Source of the DNA: DATDQA01 sp035292505
GTDB taxonomy: Bacteria; Bacteroidota; Bacteroidia; Chitinophagales; Saprospiraceae
Assembly (NCBI GenBank): GCA_035292505.1
Contig: DATDQA010000220.1
Location: 1-10,140, forward strand
Length of the DNA: 10,140 bases
Direction of reading: 5' to 3'
Below the pieces are notes generated by a model that saw only the letters and a list, made by a program, of their open reading frames with translations, was not told where the DNA came from and made no database searches. Positions 1 through 6,860 of the stretch are shown here, one piece after another. Both the position numbers and the translations under genes were made by a program. How positions within the stretch are numbered: position 1 is the stretch's first letter; the number at the start of each line of letters is the position of its first letter.

Positions 1-1
1 A

Positions 2-1279
2 AAGGAAATTATGGCTATTGAACCTGGCTTGTATCATGTGAGCCTCACTGATGATCAGGGATGTACGTGGATCGCAGGTCCGCTCGTCATCTCACCGGTT
101 GGTGATACTGAGCCGGATTCGATAGAGATCACCGTTGAGGGGAGAATCATTGCGTGTGCAGGTGCTGACATTACCTTGTCGGGGCCACCAGGTGCACAGG
201 CTTATCTCTGGAGCAATGGCGATACCACATCTACGATTGTATCGGTATCAGGAGGGGAATATTCCTTGCAGGCTGAATATATATGCAGTACACTTTCGAC
301 AGACACGGTTACGATTACGATTCTTGATCCCAATGATCTGATAGTGGTCAATGACACGATCCTCGGAGGTGGTGTGGGAGAACTTATCGCTACAGGTGAT
401 TCGGTACTTTGGTTTTCTGATCCGGATGGACAAAATACATTGGCGAGCGGACCGGTATTTGTGACGCCTTCAGTAGATACGACTACTACGTTCTTTGCTC
501 AGCAAACGAAAATAATACCCGGTGAACATCTGACCGCGGGGCAACTGGATCATACCGGACTGACGCTCTATAATTCCAGTCAGTCTAATGGCGCTTTACG
601 CTTTGATGTCTTCACCAGGTTCATCATCGACTCCGTACTTGTGATCACCACGTTTGAAGGGGAACGCACCGTCTTAATTATTGATGAGAATGTCGATACG
701 ATCTACCGTCAGACATTCGCTGTCGATAGCGGAAAAACATATTTACCGCTGAATGTATGGATGGAACCAGGTCTTGATTATCTCATGACAACAGATCGGC
801 TCACGAACCAGGCTAGTTTTGGTGTCAATAGTCCACGATTGTTCAGGAGCGACAGGGACTTTGTGTATCCATTTACTGTCCATGATGTCCTCAGTATTAC
901 CGGTACACAAAGCAGCCAGCAGTTTTATTATTACTTCTACGACTGGCATATTACAAGAGAAGATCAATATTGTGAAGGCGATCTGATTCCTGTACAGGTA
1001 GTAGTGGTAGACACGAGTTCTGCCACCTATTCTCCGCAGATTGAACCACTTGATGTAATACCGAATCCGGCTGAGGACTATGTCTCAGTGGGGGGCGCGC
1101 AGTTTCTCGCTCAAGCAACCGCGGTTTCTGTGTACGATGCGCGCGGAATAGCAGTAGGAGGATGGCAGATAGATGTGCAGACGGGTAGATTGCTTATCGG
1201 GAGATTAACAGAGGGGATGTATTTCGTGAGGGTCTTACGAGGTAATAAGACTTACATTGGACAGTTTATTAAGATGTAG
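2..1279 (+). CDS. T9SS-secreted multidomain surface protein, 3' part only
   Basis: This is the C-terminal part of a large exported protein. The frame is open to the left edge, and the ATG at 11 lies in the middle of a SprB-like repeat ending in a Y-x-V-x-L-T-D-x-x-G-C pattern, so it is not the real start. Numbering from that ATG, an Ig/PKD-like domain follows at about residues 38-105, with a YLWSNG...TT core typical of adhesin repeats. A CHU-type Ig-like domain is at about 110-166 (LWFSD...TTTFFA). A beta-rich module at about 175-318 has the FDVF...FPYTV...YYYFYDW pattern seen in Bacteroidota secreted proteins. Residues about 344-422 form a type A T9SS sorting domain, with PNPAEDYV near its start, G-x-Y-F-V-R-V, and a terminal IKM. 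The domain is normally removed on export through the outer membrane and the protein is anchored to the cell surface or released. The substrate or partner cannot be told. No enzyme domain is visible in this part. Confidence 0.9.
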   Translation, partial: KEIMAIEPGLYHVSLTDDQGCTWIAGPLVISPVGDTEPDSIEITVEGRIIACAGADITLSGPPGAQAYLWSNGDTTSTIVSVSGGEYSLQAEYICSTLSTDTVTITILDPNDLIVVNDTILGGGVGELIATGDSVLWFSDPDGQNTLASGPVFVTPSVDTTTTFFAQQTKIIPGEHLTAGQLDHTGLTLYNSSQSNGALRFDVFTRFIIDSVLVITTFEGERTVLIIDENVDTIYRQTFAVDSGKTYLPLNVWMEPGLDYLMTTDRLTNQASFGVNSPRLFRSDRDFVYPFTVHDVLSITGTQSSQQFYYYFYDWHITREDQYCEGDLIPVQVVVVDTSSATYSPQIEPLDVIPNPAEDYVSVGGAQFLAQATAVSVYDARGIAVGGWQIDVQTGRLLIGRLTEGMYFVRVLRGNKTYIGQFIKM

Positions 1280-1375
1280 AAAGGGCTTTTGGCTATTCGC
1301 CGTTAGCTGTTGGCATGGGAAGAATCGCTTATTGAAGATTGACTAGCCTGAATACCACTGGAGAGGTGTCTCCAT
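1280..1375. other. spacer after T9SS gene, with word-like degenerate repeat
   Basis: This non-coding stretch follows the stop of the secreted-protein gene. At 1289-1314 it carries a degenerate repeat built from TTGGC, TTAGC and TATTCGCC words. No promoter matching the Bacteroidota TTTG/TAnnTTTG pattern was found here for the polymerase gene downstream. Confidence 0.5.
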
Positions 1376-1386
1376 GTGTTTGTGTT
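1356..1386 (+). terminator. weak candidate terminator hairpin for the T9SS gene
   Basis: TGGAGA (1359-1364) pairs with TCTCCA (1369-1374) over a GGTG loop. CAC/GTG can extend the stem with one bulged base. A T-rich but interrupted tract (TGTGTTTGTGTTT) follows. The T tract is not a clean run, and the same bases begin the composite repeat, so this may be part of that element rather than a terminator. Confidence 0.25.
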
Positions 1387-1486
1387 TAAGTTTGAATCCC
1401 GACTCTCTCTCTACTTTGTAGAGATCGGTAAGGGATGTCGCTTCGCTCCATTTGCGCTTGCACTTGTGTTTGTGTTTGTGTTTTTC
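1376..1486 (+). repeat. composite hairpin repeat, copy A
   Basis: This is the first of two copies of a composite element; copy B lies inverted at 4551-4650. In order it has T/G-rich hexamer-like sequence and TTTGAATCCCGA. Then comes a hairpin, TCTCTAC (1408-1414) pairing with GTAGAGA (1418-1424) over a TTT loop. A 30-bp core at 1432-1461 begins GGGATGTCGCTTCGCTCC and matches copy B at 29 of 30 positions. Three GTGTTT hexamers follow at 1466-1483. ATCCC before the hairpin can also pair with GGGAT at the start of the core. No coding function is likely. It resembles an interspersed intergenic palindromic repeat family, but family membership is inferred from only two copies. Confidence 0.8.
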
Positions 1487-1526
1487 TTCTCACGTTCTCA
1501 CGTTCTCACGTTCTCGCGTTCTCACA
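1487..1526 (+). repeat. octamer tandem repeat (TTCTCACG) x5 before polymerase start
   Basis: There are five head-to-tail 8-bp units: three exact TTCTCACG, then TTCTCGCG, then TTCTCACA. The array ends 6 bp before the ATG at 1533, so it occupies the whole leader and the ribosome-binding position of the polymerase gene. No Shine-Dalgarno sequence is present. Copy-number change would move any promoter or upstream element relative to the start codon without altering the protein. Confidence 0.9.
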
Positions 1527-1532
1527 TTCATC

Positions 1533-4511
1533 ATGTACCTCAACTGTCATTCATACTTCAGCTTCAACTATGGCATCCTGTCGCCGCGTCAACTACTACA
1601 GGAGGCACAGAAGCATGGTGTACATACCCTTGCCCTGACAGATATCAATCACTCCGGAGCCAGTCATGATTTTGTACGGATGGCCCCAGAACATGGCGTG
1701 CGACCCGTACTTGGGATTGATTTCCGCAATGGCGTCCATCAATGTTATGTCGGTCTGGCGAAAAACAATGAAGGTTTCAAAGAGCTGAACGATTATCTTT
1801 CTCTGCATCTCCATGCGCATACCCGATTTCCTGTCCGCGCCCCACAGTTTCAACATGCATGGATCATCTACCCATACTCACAATACACCGGATGGCCCCT
1901 GGAGGCATATGAGCTTGTAGGAATCAGGCAATCGGACATCAATCGCTTCACAAGAAGCACTCATGCTATTCCTAACGATCATCAGGTCATTTTACATCCT
2001 GCGACTTTTCGCGATGCACAGAATCTCGAGATGCATATCCTGCTTCGTGCGATCGGTGCAAATGTCCTGCTCTCCAAACTCGATAAGTCTTCCGGCGGTC
2101 AGGAGGGGGATGTGCTATTGAACAGACAACAATACCTGGGCATCTATGGCCGCTTCCCTGAAACACTGAGAAATACGGCACGTATCCTGGAAACCTGTGA
2201 AGTGCAGTTTCAATATAAAGAACAACATGCGCATAAGAACCTGACAAACTTCACTTCATCAGCGGAAGAAGATTTCAGGTTGATTCGCAGGTTGTGCGAG
2301 GAAGGAATGCCCTATCGCTATCCTGCACCCACAGTTGTTGTCCTTGACCGACTGGAGAAGGAACTCGACCTGATCAGGCAGAAAGGATTTGTGTCTTATT
2401 TTCTCATCAACTGGCGTATCGTGAGCTATGCACGGCAGTGTGGTTATTTCTATGTCGGACGTGGCAGTGGTGCAAACAGTCTTGTCGCATACCTGCTGCG
2501 CATCACCGATGTCGACCCTATCGAACTCGATCTGTACTTTGAGCGGTTTATCAATTTGTATCGCACGAGCCCTCCGGATTTCGATATTGACTTTAGTTGG
2601 CAGGATCGCGAAGATGTGACGCGGTTCATCTTTGAAGAGTTTCCGCATGTCTCATTGCTTGGAACCTATAGTACATTTCAAAATCGGGCGGTCATCCGTG
2701 AATTAGGAAAAGTATTTGGTCTGCCTGCAGAGGACATCGATAAGATACAGGAAGGACACGTACGGGAGGACGCTCTTTCAGCAGAGGTGTGGAAGTTTGC
2801 TGAGCTGCTGCATGGATTGCCGAGTCATATGAGTGTGCACTCCGGAGGTATCCTCATTTCCCAGGATCACATCCATTATTGTGCCGGCACATTCTTGCCG
2901 CCGAAGGGCTTTCCGACAACACAGTTTGACATGGTCACCGCTGAAGATATCGGCTTGTATAAATTCGATATTCTTGGTCAGAGAGGCCTTGCAAAGATCA
3001 AAGACGGACTGGCTATCGTGAAGCAGAATCATCCCGACGCCGGGGAGATTGACATTCATGATATCCCACGCTTCAAGGAAGACGAGAAGGTCAAAGACTT
3101 ATTGCGCAATGGCAAAGCGATCGGTTGTTTTTATGTGGAGTCACCTGCGATGCGGATGTTGCTGAAAAAGCTCAAGGTGTCGGATTACCTCGGACTTGTT
3201 GCTGCAAGTTCTGTGATTCGTCCCGGTGTCGCACAATCGGGAATGATGCGCGAGTATATCCTGCGCTTTCGTTATCCCGAGAGAAGGAAAGATGCGCATC
3301 CGGTACTCCTGGAGATCATGCCGGAGACATTTGGTGTCATGGTATACCAGGAAGATGTCATTAAGGTTGCCCATCATTTTGCTGGACTCGATCTTGGTGA
3401 AGCGGATGTTCTGCGTCGTGGCATGTCGGGAAAGTTTCGTTCGCGCGAAGAGTTTGCGAAAGTGCGTGAAAAGTTCTTTGCGAATAGTGTTGCCCTTGGC
3501 CGCGATCCTGAAGTAGTCAAAGAAGTCTGGCGTCAGATAGAGAGTTTCGCCGGGTATGCATTTTCGAAAGGACATTCTGCTTCATATGCGGTAGAGAGTT
3601 ATCAGAGTTTATTCCTGAAAGCACATTACCCGATCGAGTATATGGTTGCCACGATCAACAATGGAGGTGGCTATTATCGCTGGGAAATATATCTGCATGA
3701 AGCAATGATGCATGGTGCAAAAGTGGAAGCACCTTGTGTCAATCATAGCGAAGGTGGCGCAATCGTACACGGAAAGACGATCTGGATCGGGCTTGCCTTT
3801 ATCAAAGACATTGAGCAGGAGACAATTCGGCGCATTTCGATCACCCGGCATCAGCGCAGTGAATTCAGGGATCTCTATGATTTTATCAAGCGTACGGGAA
3901 TTACACTTCAGCAGTTGACGCCGCTGATTCGGGTAGGCGCGTTTCGCTTTACCGGGAGGTCAAAGAAAGAATTGTTGTGGGATGTGCATTTTTTTCTCTC
4001 AAATACGAAACCTAAGATCACCCCAACCGAGCTCTTTGACGTTGCGCCGCGCTCATTCAAGTTACCTCCGTTGCACGCAGAGCTTTTTGAAGACGCCTTC
4101 GATGAAATGGAATTGTTGGGTTTTCCATTGTGCGGACCCTTTGCACTACTCAAAGAGCGGGTGACCGCCGATGTGCCGGCAGCAAAACTCGCGCAATACG
4201 TAGGCAAGATTGTGACATCAGCGGGATACCTTGTGACAATCAAGCACACGCAAACATCTAAGGGTCAGCGCATGTATTTTGGGACCTTCCTCGATCAGGA
4301 AGGATACTTTCTCGATACTGTACACTTTCCTCCGGTCGCTGCGAAGTATCCATTTCGTGGCAGGGGGATTTATCGCATCAAAGGGAAAGTCGTCGAGGAG
4401 TTTGGGTTTTATAGTATTGAAGTGGAGGAGATGGAAAGGCTGCCCTATATCGATGATCCGAGATATAAGGATATTCCTTTGAGAGAAGGGGAGAAGAGAA
4501 GGATGATGTGA
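1533..4511 (+). CDS. dnaE: DNA polymerase III alpha subunit, short DnaE (accessory/error-prone type)
   Basis: This is a 992-residue C-family replicative-type DNA polymerase that extends DNA from a primer-template. It is shorter than a main DnaE (about 1160 residues). An N-terminal PHP domain begins MYLNCHSYFS. Its first metal motif reads N4-C5-H6 instead of H-x-H and the second reads T36-D37-I38-N39 instead of TDHG, so PHP nuclease activity is unlikely. The palm has GRGSGANSLVAYLL, then PPDFDIDF with catalytic Asp351 and Asp353, and KFDILG with Asp479. YQEDVIKVAHHFAGLDLGEAD and FAGYAFSKGHSASYA (His681) are the usual finger motifs. A helix-hairpin-helix region follows, then an OB fold at about 885-975. 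The tau-binding tail is absent. The start at 1533 is chosen because an upstream in-frame TTG (1452) would only translate repeat DNA. Such second DnaE proteins in Bacteroidota often sit with ImuA/ImuB-like genes for mutagenic repair. None is visible here, so that role is inferred. Confidence 0.93.
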   Translation: MYLNCHSYFSFNYGILSPRQLLQEAQKHGVHTLALTDINHSGASHDFVRMAPEHGVRPVLGIDFRNGVHQCYVGLAKNNEGFKELNDYLSLHLHAHTRFPVRAPQFQHAWIIYPYSQYTGWPLEAYELVGIRQSDINRFTRSTHAIPNDHQVILHPATFRDAQNLEMHILLRAIGANVLLSKLDKSSGGQEGDVLLNRQQYLGIYGRFPETLRNTARILETCEVQFQYKEQHAHKNLTNFTSSAEEDFRLIRRLCEEGMPYRYPAPTVVVLDRLEKELDLIRQKGFVSYFLINWRIVSYARQCGYFYVGRGSGANSLVAYLLRITDVDPIELDLYFERFINLYRTSPPDFDIDFSWQDREDVTRFIFEEFPHVSLLGTYSTFQNRAVIRELGKVFGLPAEDIDKIQEGHVREDALSAEVWKFAELLHGLPSHMSVHSGGILISQDHIHYCAGTFLPPKGFPTTQFDMVTAEDIGLYKFDILGQRGLAKIKDGLAIVKQNHPDAGEIDIHDIPRFKEDEKVKDLLRNGKAIGCFYVESPAMRMLLKKLKVSDYLGLVAASSVIRPGVAQSGMMREYILRFRYPERRKDAHPVLLEIMPETFGVMVYQEDVIKVAHHFAGLDLGEADVLRRGMSGKFRSREEFAKVREKFFANSVALGRDPEVVKEVWRQIESFAGYAFSKGHSASYAVESYQSLFLKAHYPIEYMVATINNGGGYYRWEIYLHEAMMHGAKVEAPCVNHSEGGAIVHGKTIWIGLAFIKDIEQETIRRISITRHQRSEFRDLYDFIKRTGITLQQLTPLIRVGAFRFTGRSKKELLWDVHFFLSNTKPKITPTELFDVAPRSFKLPPLHAELFEDAFDEMELLGFPLCGPFALLKERVTADVPAAKLAQYVGKIVTSAGYLVTIKHTQTSKGQRMYFGTFLDQEGYFLDTVHFPPVAAKYPFRGRGIYRIKGKVVEEFGFYSIEVEEMERLPYIDDPRYKDIPLREGEKRRMM

Positions 4512-4550
4512 AAGCGAGAATGTGTCCAAAGGACTCCTTGGGAGAGAAAG
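4512..4550. other. start of convergent spacer, small overlapping hairpins
   Basis: Directly after the polymerase stop, GTCC-AAA-GGAC (4524-4534) and CCAAAGG-ACT-CCTTGG (4526-4541, one bulge) are overlapping alternative hairpins. No T run follows on either strand, so a factor-independent terminator is not supported. Confidence 0.35.
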
Positions 4551-4650
4551 TGAGAGAAGAAAAACTCGAACGCAAGCACAAATGGAGCGAAGCGACATCC
4601 CGATCGATCGATAGTGAGCATCGGGACTCAAACTCAAACTCAAGTGCAAA
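4551..4650 (-). repeat. composite hairpin repeat, copy B (inverted)
   Basis: This is the reverse-complement counterpart of copy A at 1376-1486. Read on the minus strand it has three TTGAGT-type hexamers (4626-4643). Next is a hairpin in which TCCCGAT (complement of 4620-4626) pairs with ATCGGGA (complement of 4598-4604). The shared core follows (4572-4601), then a T/C-rich tail of TTTTTCTTCTC as in copy A. The sequence inside the hairpin differs from copy A, while the core is 29/30 identical. The two copies bracket the polymerase gene about 3.1 kb apart. Confidence 0.8.
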
Positions 4651-4730
4651 TAGTGCGCAACAAAATCCCGATTAAGTTTAGGAAGCGATTTGCGTGCCGT
4701 AAAACTTGCGCGAATGTGTTTCTTGGTTTT
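4651..4730. other. unassigned part of convergent spacer
   Basis: No gene is seen here. GCGCAA (4655-4660) and TTGCGC (4706-4711) are an inverted pair 45 bp apart, too short and too distant to interpret. AATCCCGAT at 4664-4672 echoes the TCCCGA word of the neighbouring repeat. Confidence 0.3.
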
Positions 4731-4760
4731 CCTTAGCCTTCGCCTCAGCCTTCGCCTTCT
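4731..4760. repeat. GCCTTC/GCCTCA repeat touching the amylase stop
   Basis: This low-complexity stretch is made of CCTTAGCC, TTCGCC, TCAGCC and TTCGCC words in about 6-bp steps. It ends exactly at the first base of the amylase stop codon (complement of 4760-4762). A similar set of words occurs in inverted orientation at 8217-8247, just upstream of the transporter, so the pair brackets the two-gene sugar cassette. Confidence 0.7.
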
Positions 4761-6781
4761 TATTTTAATTCCAATATCACAGGTCCCGGGCCATTCAACA
4801 TCAGATTTCCCCTCATCACGTATTCCGTTCCGGTGAGCGCATCACGCCCAGTAGTGATTCCCCGAAGCATTTCTGCAAAAGGATCAAGGGAAAGACCTGA
4901 TGCCCCTTTGTGTTTATTTAAGATCACCATGACTTTGTTTTTATCATCATAGCGGAAGTAGACATAGATATTGTCTTTTGGTGAAAAATGCATCAGTTTC
5001 CCTGTATGAATCACAGATGCTGTTTTCCTCCACTGAAAGAGCTTCTTCACAAAATCCTGCGCCGTTTTTTCCTGTTCAGATAATCCTTCACCGCTAAATC
5101 CATTTACGGCATCACCATCCCATCCGCCGGGAAAGTCTGAACGGATGACGGTATGTTCATCGGTGCCGGGATGTTTCATCAGGATCTCATCGCCATAGAA
5201 GACCTGTGGAATACCACGCGTTGTACAGATGAATGCCATCGCAAGCCGATACAGATCATAGTCTTCATTCACCTGTGTGAAAATACGGCTCATGTCATGA
5301 TTGTCAGTGAATACCAATAGGTTGTCGGGATCTGCATAGACCACATCCTGTGCCAACGTCTCATAGAGTTCGAGCCAAGTGTCGTCCCAGCCACCTTGCT
5401 GATTCAACGAAGAGATCAATGCATGATGCACAGGGAAATCCATCAGGCTCGCTAAATACGAGACATAGCCATTTTCATTGACGACGCCTTTTTGCCAATA
5501 GGCTACGATATACGGAACGGTATGCCATTGCTCACCGACGATATTGAGCCGGGGATACTCTTCGAGAATCCGCCTGCAGTATTCGGTAAGAAATTCGGCA
5601 TCGGAATACGGATATGTATCAACACGCATGCCTGCAAGTCCAAGATATTCTGTCCACCAAATCGCATTCTGAATCAGATAGTTTGCCATCAGGGGATTGC
5701 GCTGATTCAGATCAGGCATGGTGGGTACAAACCATCCATCTGTAAAGAGTTTTGCATCATACTCTGATACATAAGGATCCAGGGCTGCAGTCTTCCGATG
5801 ATTGGACTGCGTATAGGTGCTCCACATATTCAGCCAGTCTGCAGATGGCAAATCGTTCATCCACCAATGCTCAGAACCGCAATGATTGGGGATCATGTCC
5901 ATAATATGCTTGAGGCCTGCTGCTCTTGATTCCTGTACGAGTTGTCTGAAGGCTTCATTTGTCCCGAATCGCGCATCAACCTTGTAATAATCCGTTGTCG
6001 AGTAGCCATGATAAGAAGAGCGTTGCATGTCATTCTCCGTAACAGGCATCATCCAGATCGCCGTGAACCCCATCCCCTGGATATAGTCTAGATGTTGCCG
6101 GACTCCTTCGATATCTCCACCATGCCGGCCTCCTTTATAGGCGCGGTTGGATTTTTCTTTCATACCGGGGACATCATCATTCGAAGGATCGCCATTGGAA
6201 AAGCGGTCGGGAGTGATAAGGTAGATGACATCTGAGCTGTTAAAGCCAATGCGGTCTGCAGATCCAGCTTCTCGTGCCTCGAGTTCCCATGAATGTGATT
6301 CGGCGAGTGTCCTTCCGTGATAAAACTCAAGAGTGAGCTCACCGGCTTTTGCTTTTTTATTAATAGACAGGTCAATGAAAAGATAGTTGGGATTCTCCGT
6401 CTTTGTCACCTTCGTGATCTTTACGCCGGAATACTTTATCGATGGTGTAAGGCCCGAGATGTTTTCGCCATGGATCATCAGTTGTACTGCTGGATTCTTC
6501 ATTCCCGTCCACCAGTTCGGTGGTTCGATCCGGTCGATGCGGGATTGGGCAAATGCGAAATTTGTACTGAAAAAAATAATGAGAAGTATTTGGGCAGAAG
6601 GGCAGAAGGGCAGAAGGGCAGAAGGGCAGAGCCGCCTTCGTATCACTACGGAGGTCAAAGATGGCGGAACCTCCTTCGCTTTAACGCTACGGTGTTCAAA
6701 GATGGCAGAAAGATGCTGCTTTGTTGTCAAAGTAGATATCCGAGAGCACCAGTTATATAATCGAAGAATCACTTTAATCAT
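4760..6781 (-). CDS. exported GH13 neopullulanase / cyclomaltodextrinase-type alpha-amylase
   Basis: This enzyme hydrolyses alpha-1,4 links in maltodextrin or starch fragments and resembles SusA. In numbering from the ATG at 6781 (673 residues), a signal peptide h-region (ILLIIFFSTNFAFA) ends with likely cleavage before Gln79. No lipobox cysteine follows, so it is probably periplasmic. An N-terminal Ig-like cyclomaltodextrinase domain (PPNWWTGMKNP) covers about 80-175. The (beta/alpha)8 barrel starts near 183 with the PDRFSNGDPSND calcium-site pattern. All GH13 motifs are intact: DMIPNH (Asp295), GMRVD (nucleophile Asp388), VGEQ (acid/base Glu417) and TDNHD (Asp496). A C-terminal beta domain runs from about 600. 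The start is uncertain. Residues 1-64 are encoded by repeat DNA, including five octamers, and no ATG, GTG or TTG lies between the octamers and the h-region. GTG at 6646 would give a compact signal peptide with Arg-Arg-Arg. TTG at 6658 lies 11 bases after AAGGAGG. It probably shares a transcript with the transporter 77 bp upstream. Confidence 0.93.
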   Translation of the reverse strand: MIKVILRLYNWCSRISTLTTKQHLSAIFEHRSVKAKEVPPSLTSVVIRRRLCPSALLPFCPSAQILLIIFFSTNFAFAQSRIDRIEPPNWWTGMKNPAVQLMIHGENISGLTPSIKYSGVKITKVTKTENPNYLFIDLSINKKAKAGELTLEFYHGRTLAESHSWELEAREAGSADRIGFNSSDVIYLITPDRFSNGDPSNDDVPGMKEKSNRAYKGGRHGGDIEGVRQHLDYIQGMGFTAIWMMPVTENDMQRSSYHGYSTTDYYKVDARFGTNEAFRQLVQESRAAGLKHIMDMIPNHCGSEHWWMNDLPSADWLNMWSTYTQSNHRKTAALDPYVSEYDAKLFTDGWFVPTMPDLNQRNPLMANYLIQNAIWWTEYLGLAGMRVDTYPYSDAEFLTEYCRRILEEYPRLNIVGEQWHTVPYIVAYWQKGVVNENGYVSYLASLMDFPVHHALISSLNQQGGWDDTWLELYETLAQDVVYADPDNLLVFTDNHDMSRIFTQVNEDYDLYRLAMAFICTTRGIPQVFYGDEILMKHPGTDEHTVIRSDFPGGWDGDAVNGFSGEGLSEQEKTAQDFVKKLFQWRKTASVIHTGKLMHFSPKDNIYVYFRYDDKNKVMVILNKHKGASGLSLDPFAEMLRGITTGRDALTGTEYVMRGNLMLNGPGPVILELK
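6592..6631 (-). repeat. octamer tandem repeat (TTCTGCCC) x5 in amylase 5' end
   Basis: On the plus strand these are four exact GGGCAGAA units (6592-6623) followed by GGGCAGAG (6624-6631). On the coding strand they are read as LCPSALLPFCPSA, cycling through all three frames because 8 is not a multiple of 3. The array ends a few bases before the hydrophobic core of the signal peptide, and all candidate start codons (6781, 6658, 6646) lie upstream of it. Gain or loss of one unit would put those starts out of frame. Confidence 0.92.
6632..6709. repeat. two imperfect ~40-bp tandem repeats
   Basis: Unit 1 is about 6632-6668 and unit 2 about 6669-6709. They share CCTTCG, then CTACGG, then TCAAAGATGGC-x-GA, with a more variable middle. 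Unit 1 starts with CCGCC and ends with GGCGG, so it can fold back on itself. The block looks like an intergenic repeat that the long amylase frame merely reads through. It contains the only good Shine-Dalgarno-like sequence near the gene (minus strand AAGGAGG, complement of 6670-6676). Confidence 0.75.
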
Positions 6782-6858
6782 TGCGGTATCTAATTTTCAT
6801 CCAATCATTTAATCAATCATCCTTCTTTCTCTCTGCTCTCTGCTCTCTGCCCTCTGCC
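6782..6858 (-). other. spacer between transporter and amylase
   Basis: This 77-bp gap contains the heptamer array at 6829-6860 and, nearer the amylase, an A/T-rich stretch with ATGATTGATTAAATGATTGG words on the minus strand. No promoter or terminator is recognisable, and both genes read the same way, so co-transcription is plausible. Confidence 0.4.
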
Positions 6859-6860
6859 CT
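6829..6860. repeat. heptamer tandem repeat (CTCTCTG) x4.5
   Basis: There are three exact CTCTCTG units (6829-6849), then CCCTCTG, then a partial CCCT. The array runs into the transporter stop codon (complement of 6859-6861). The variant CCCTCTG is close to the GGGCAG word of the octamer array 200 bp away when read on the opposite strand. Confidence 0.88.

Noticed and set aside
1452..1532. 27-codon N-terminal extension of the polymerase from a TTG at 1452
   Set aside because: It translates only T/G hexamers and the octamer array. The family begins at MYLNCHSYFS (1533).
4218..4649. 143-codon minus-strand frame overlapping the polymerase 3' end
   Set aside because: It lies antisense to the conserved OB-fold region and reads into the repeat, with Ser/Leu-rich low-complexity sequence. 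It is a shadow frame.
4655..4711. GCGCAA...TTGCGC as a bidirectional terminator for the convergent genes
   Set aside because: A 6-bp stem with a 45-base loop and no T tract is not convincing.
6592..6631. Short repeats as a CRISPR array
   Set aside because: Units are contiguous 8-mers with no spacers, and no cas genes are present.
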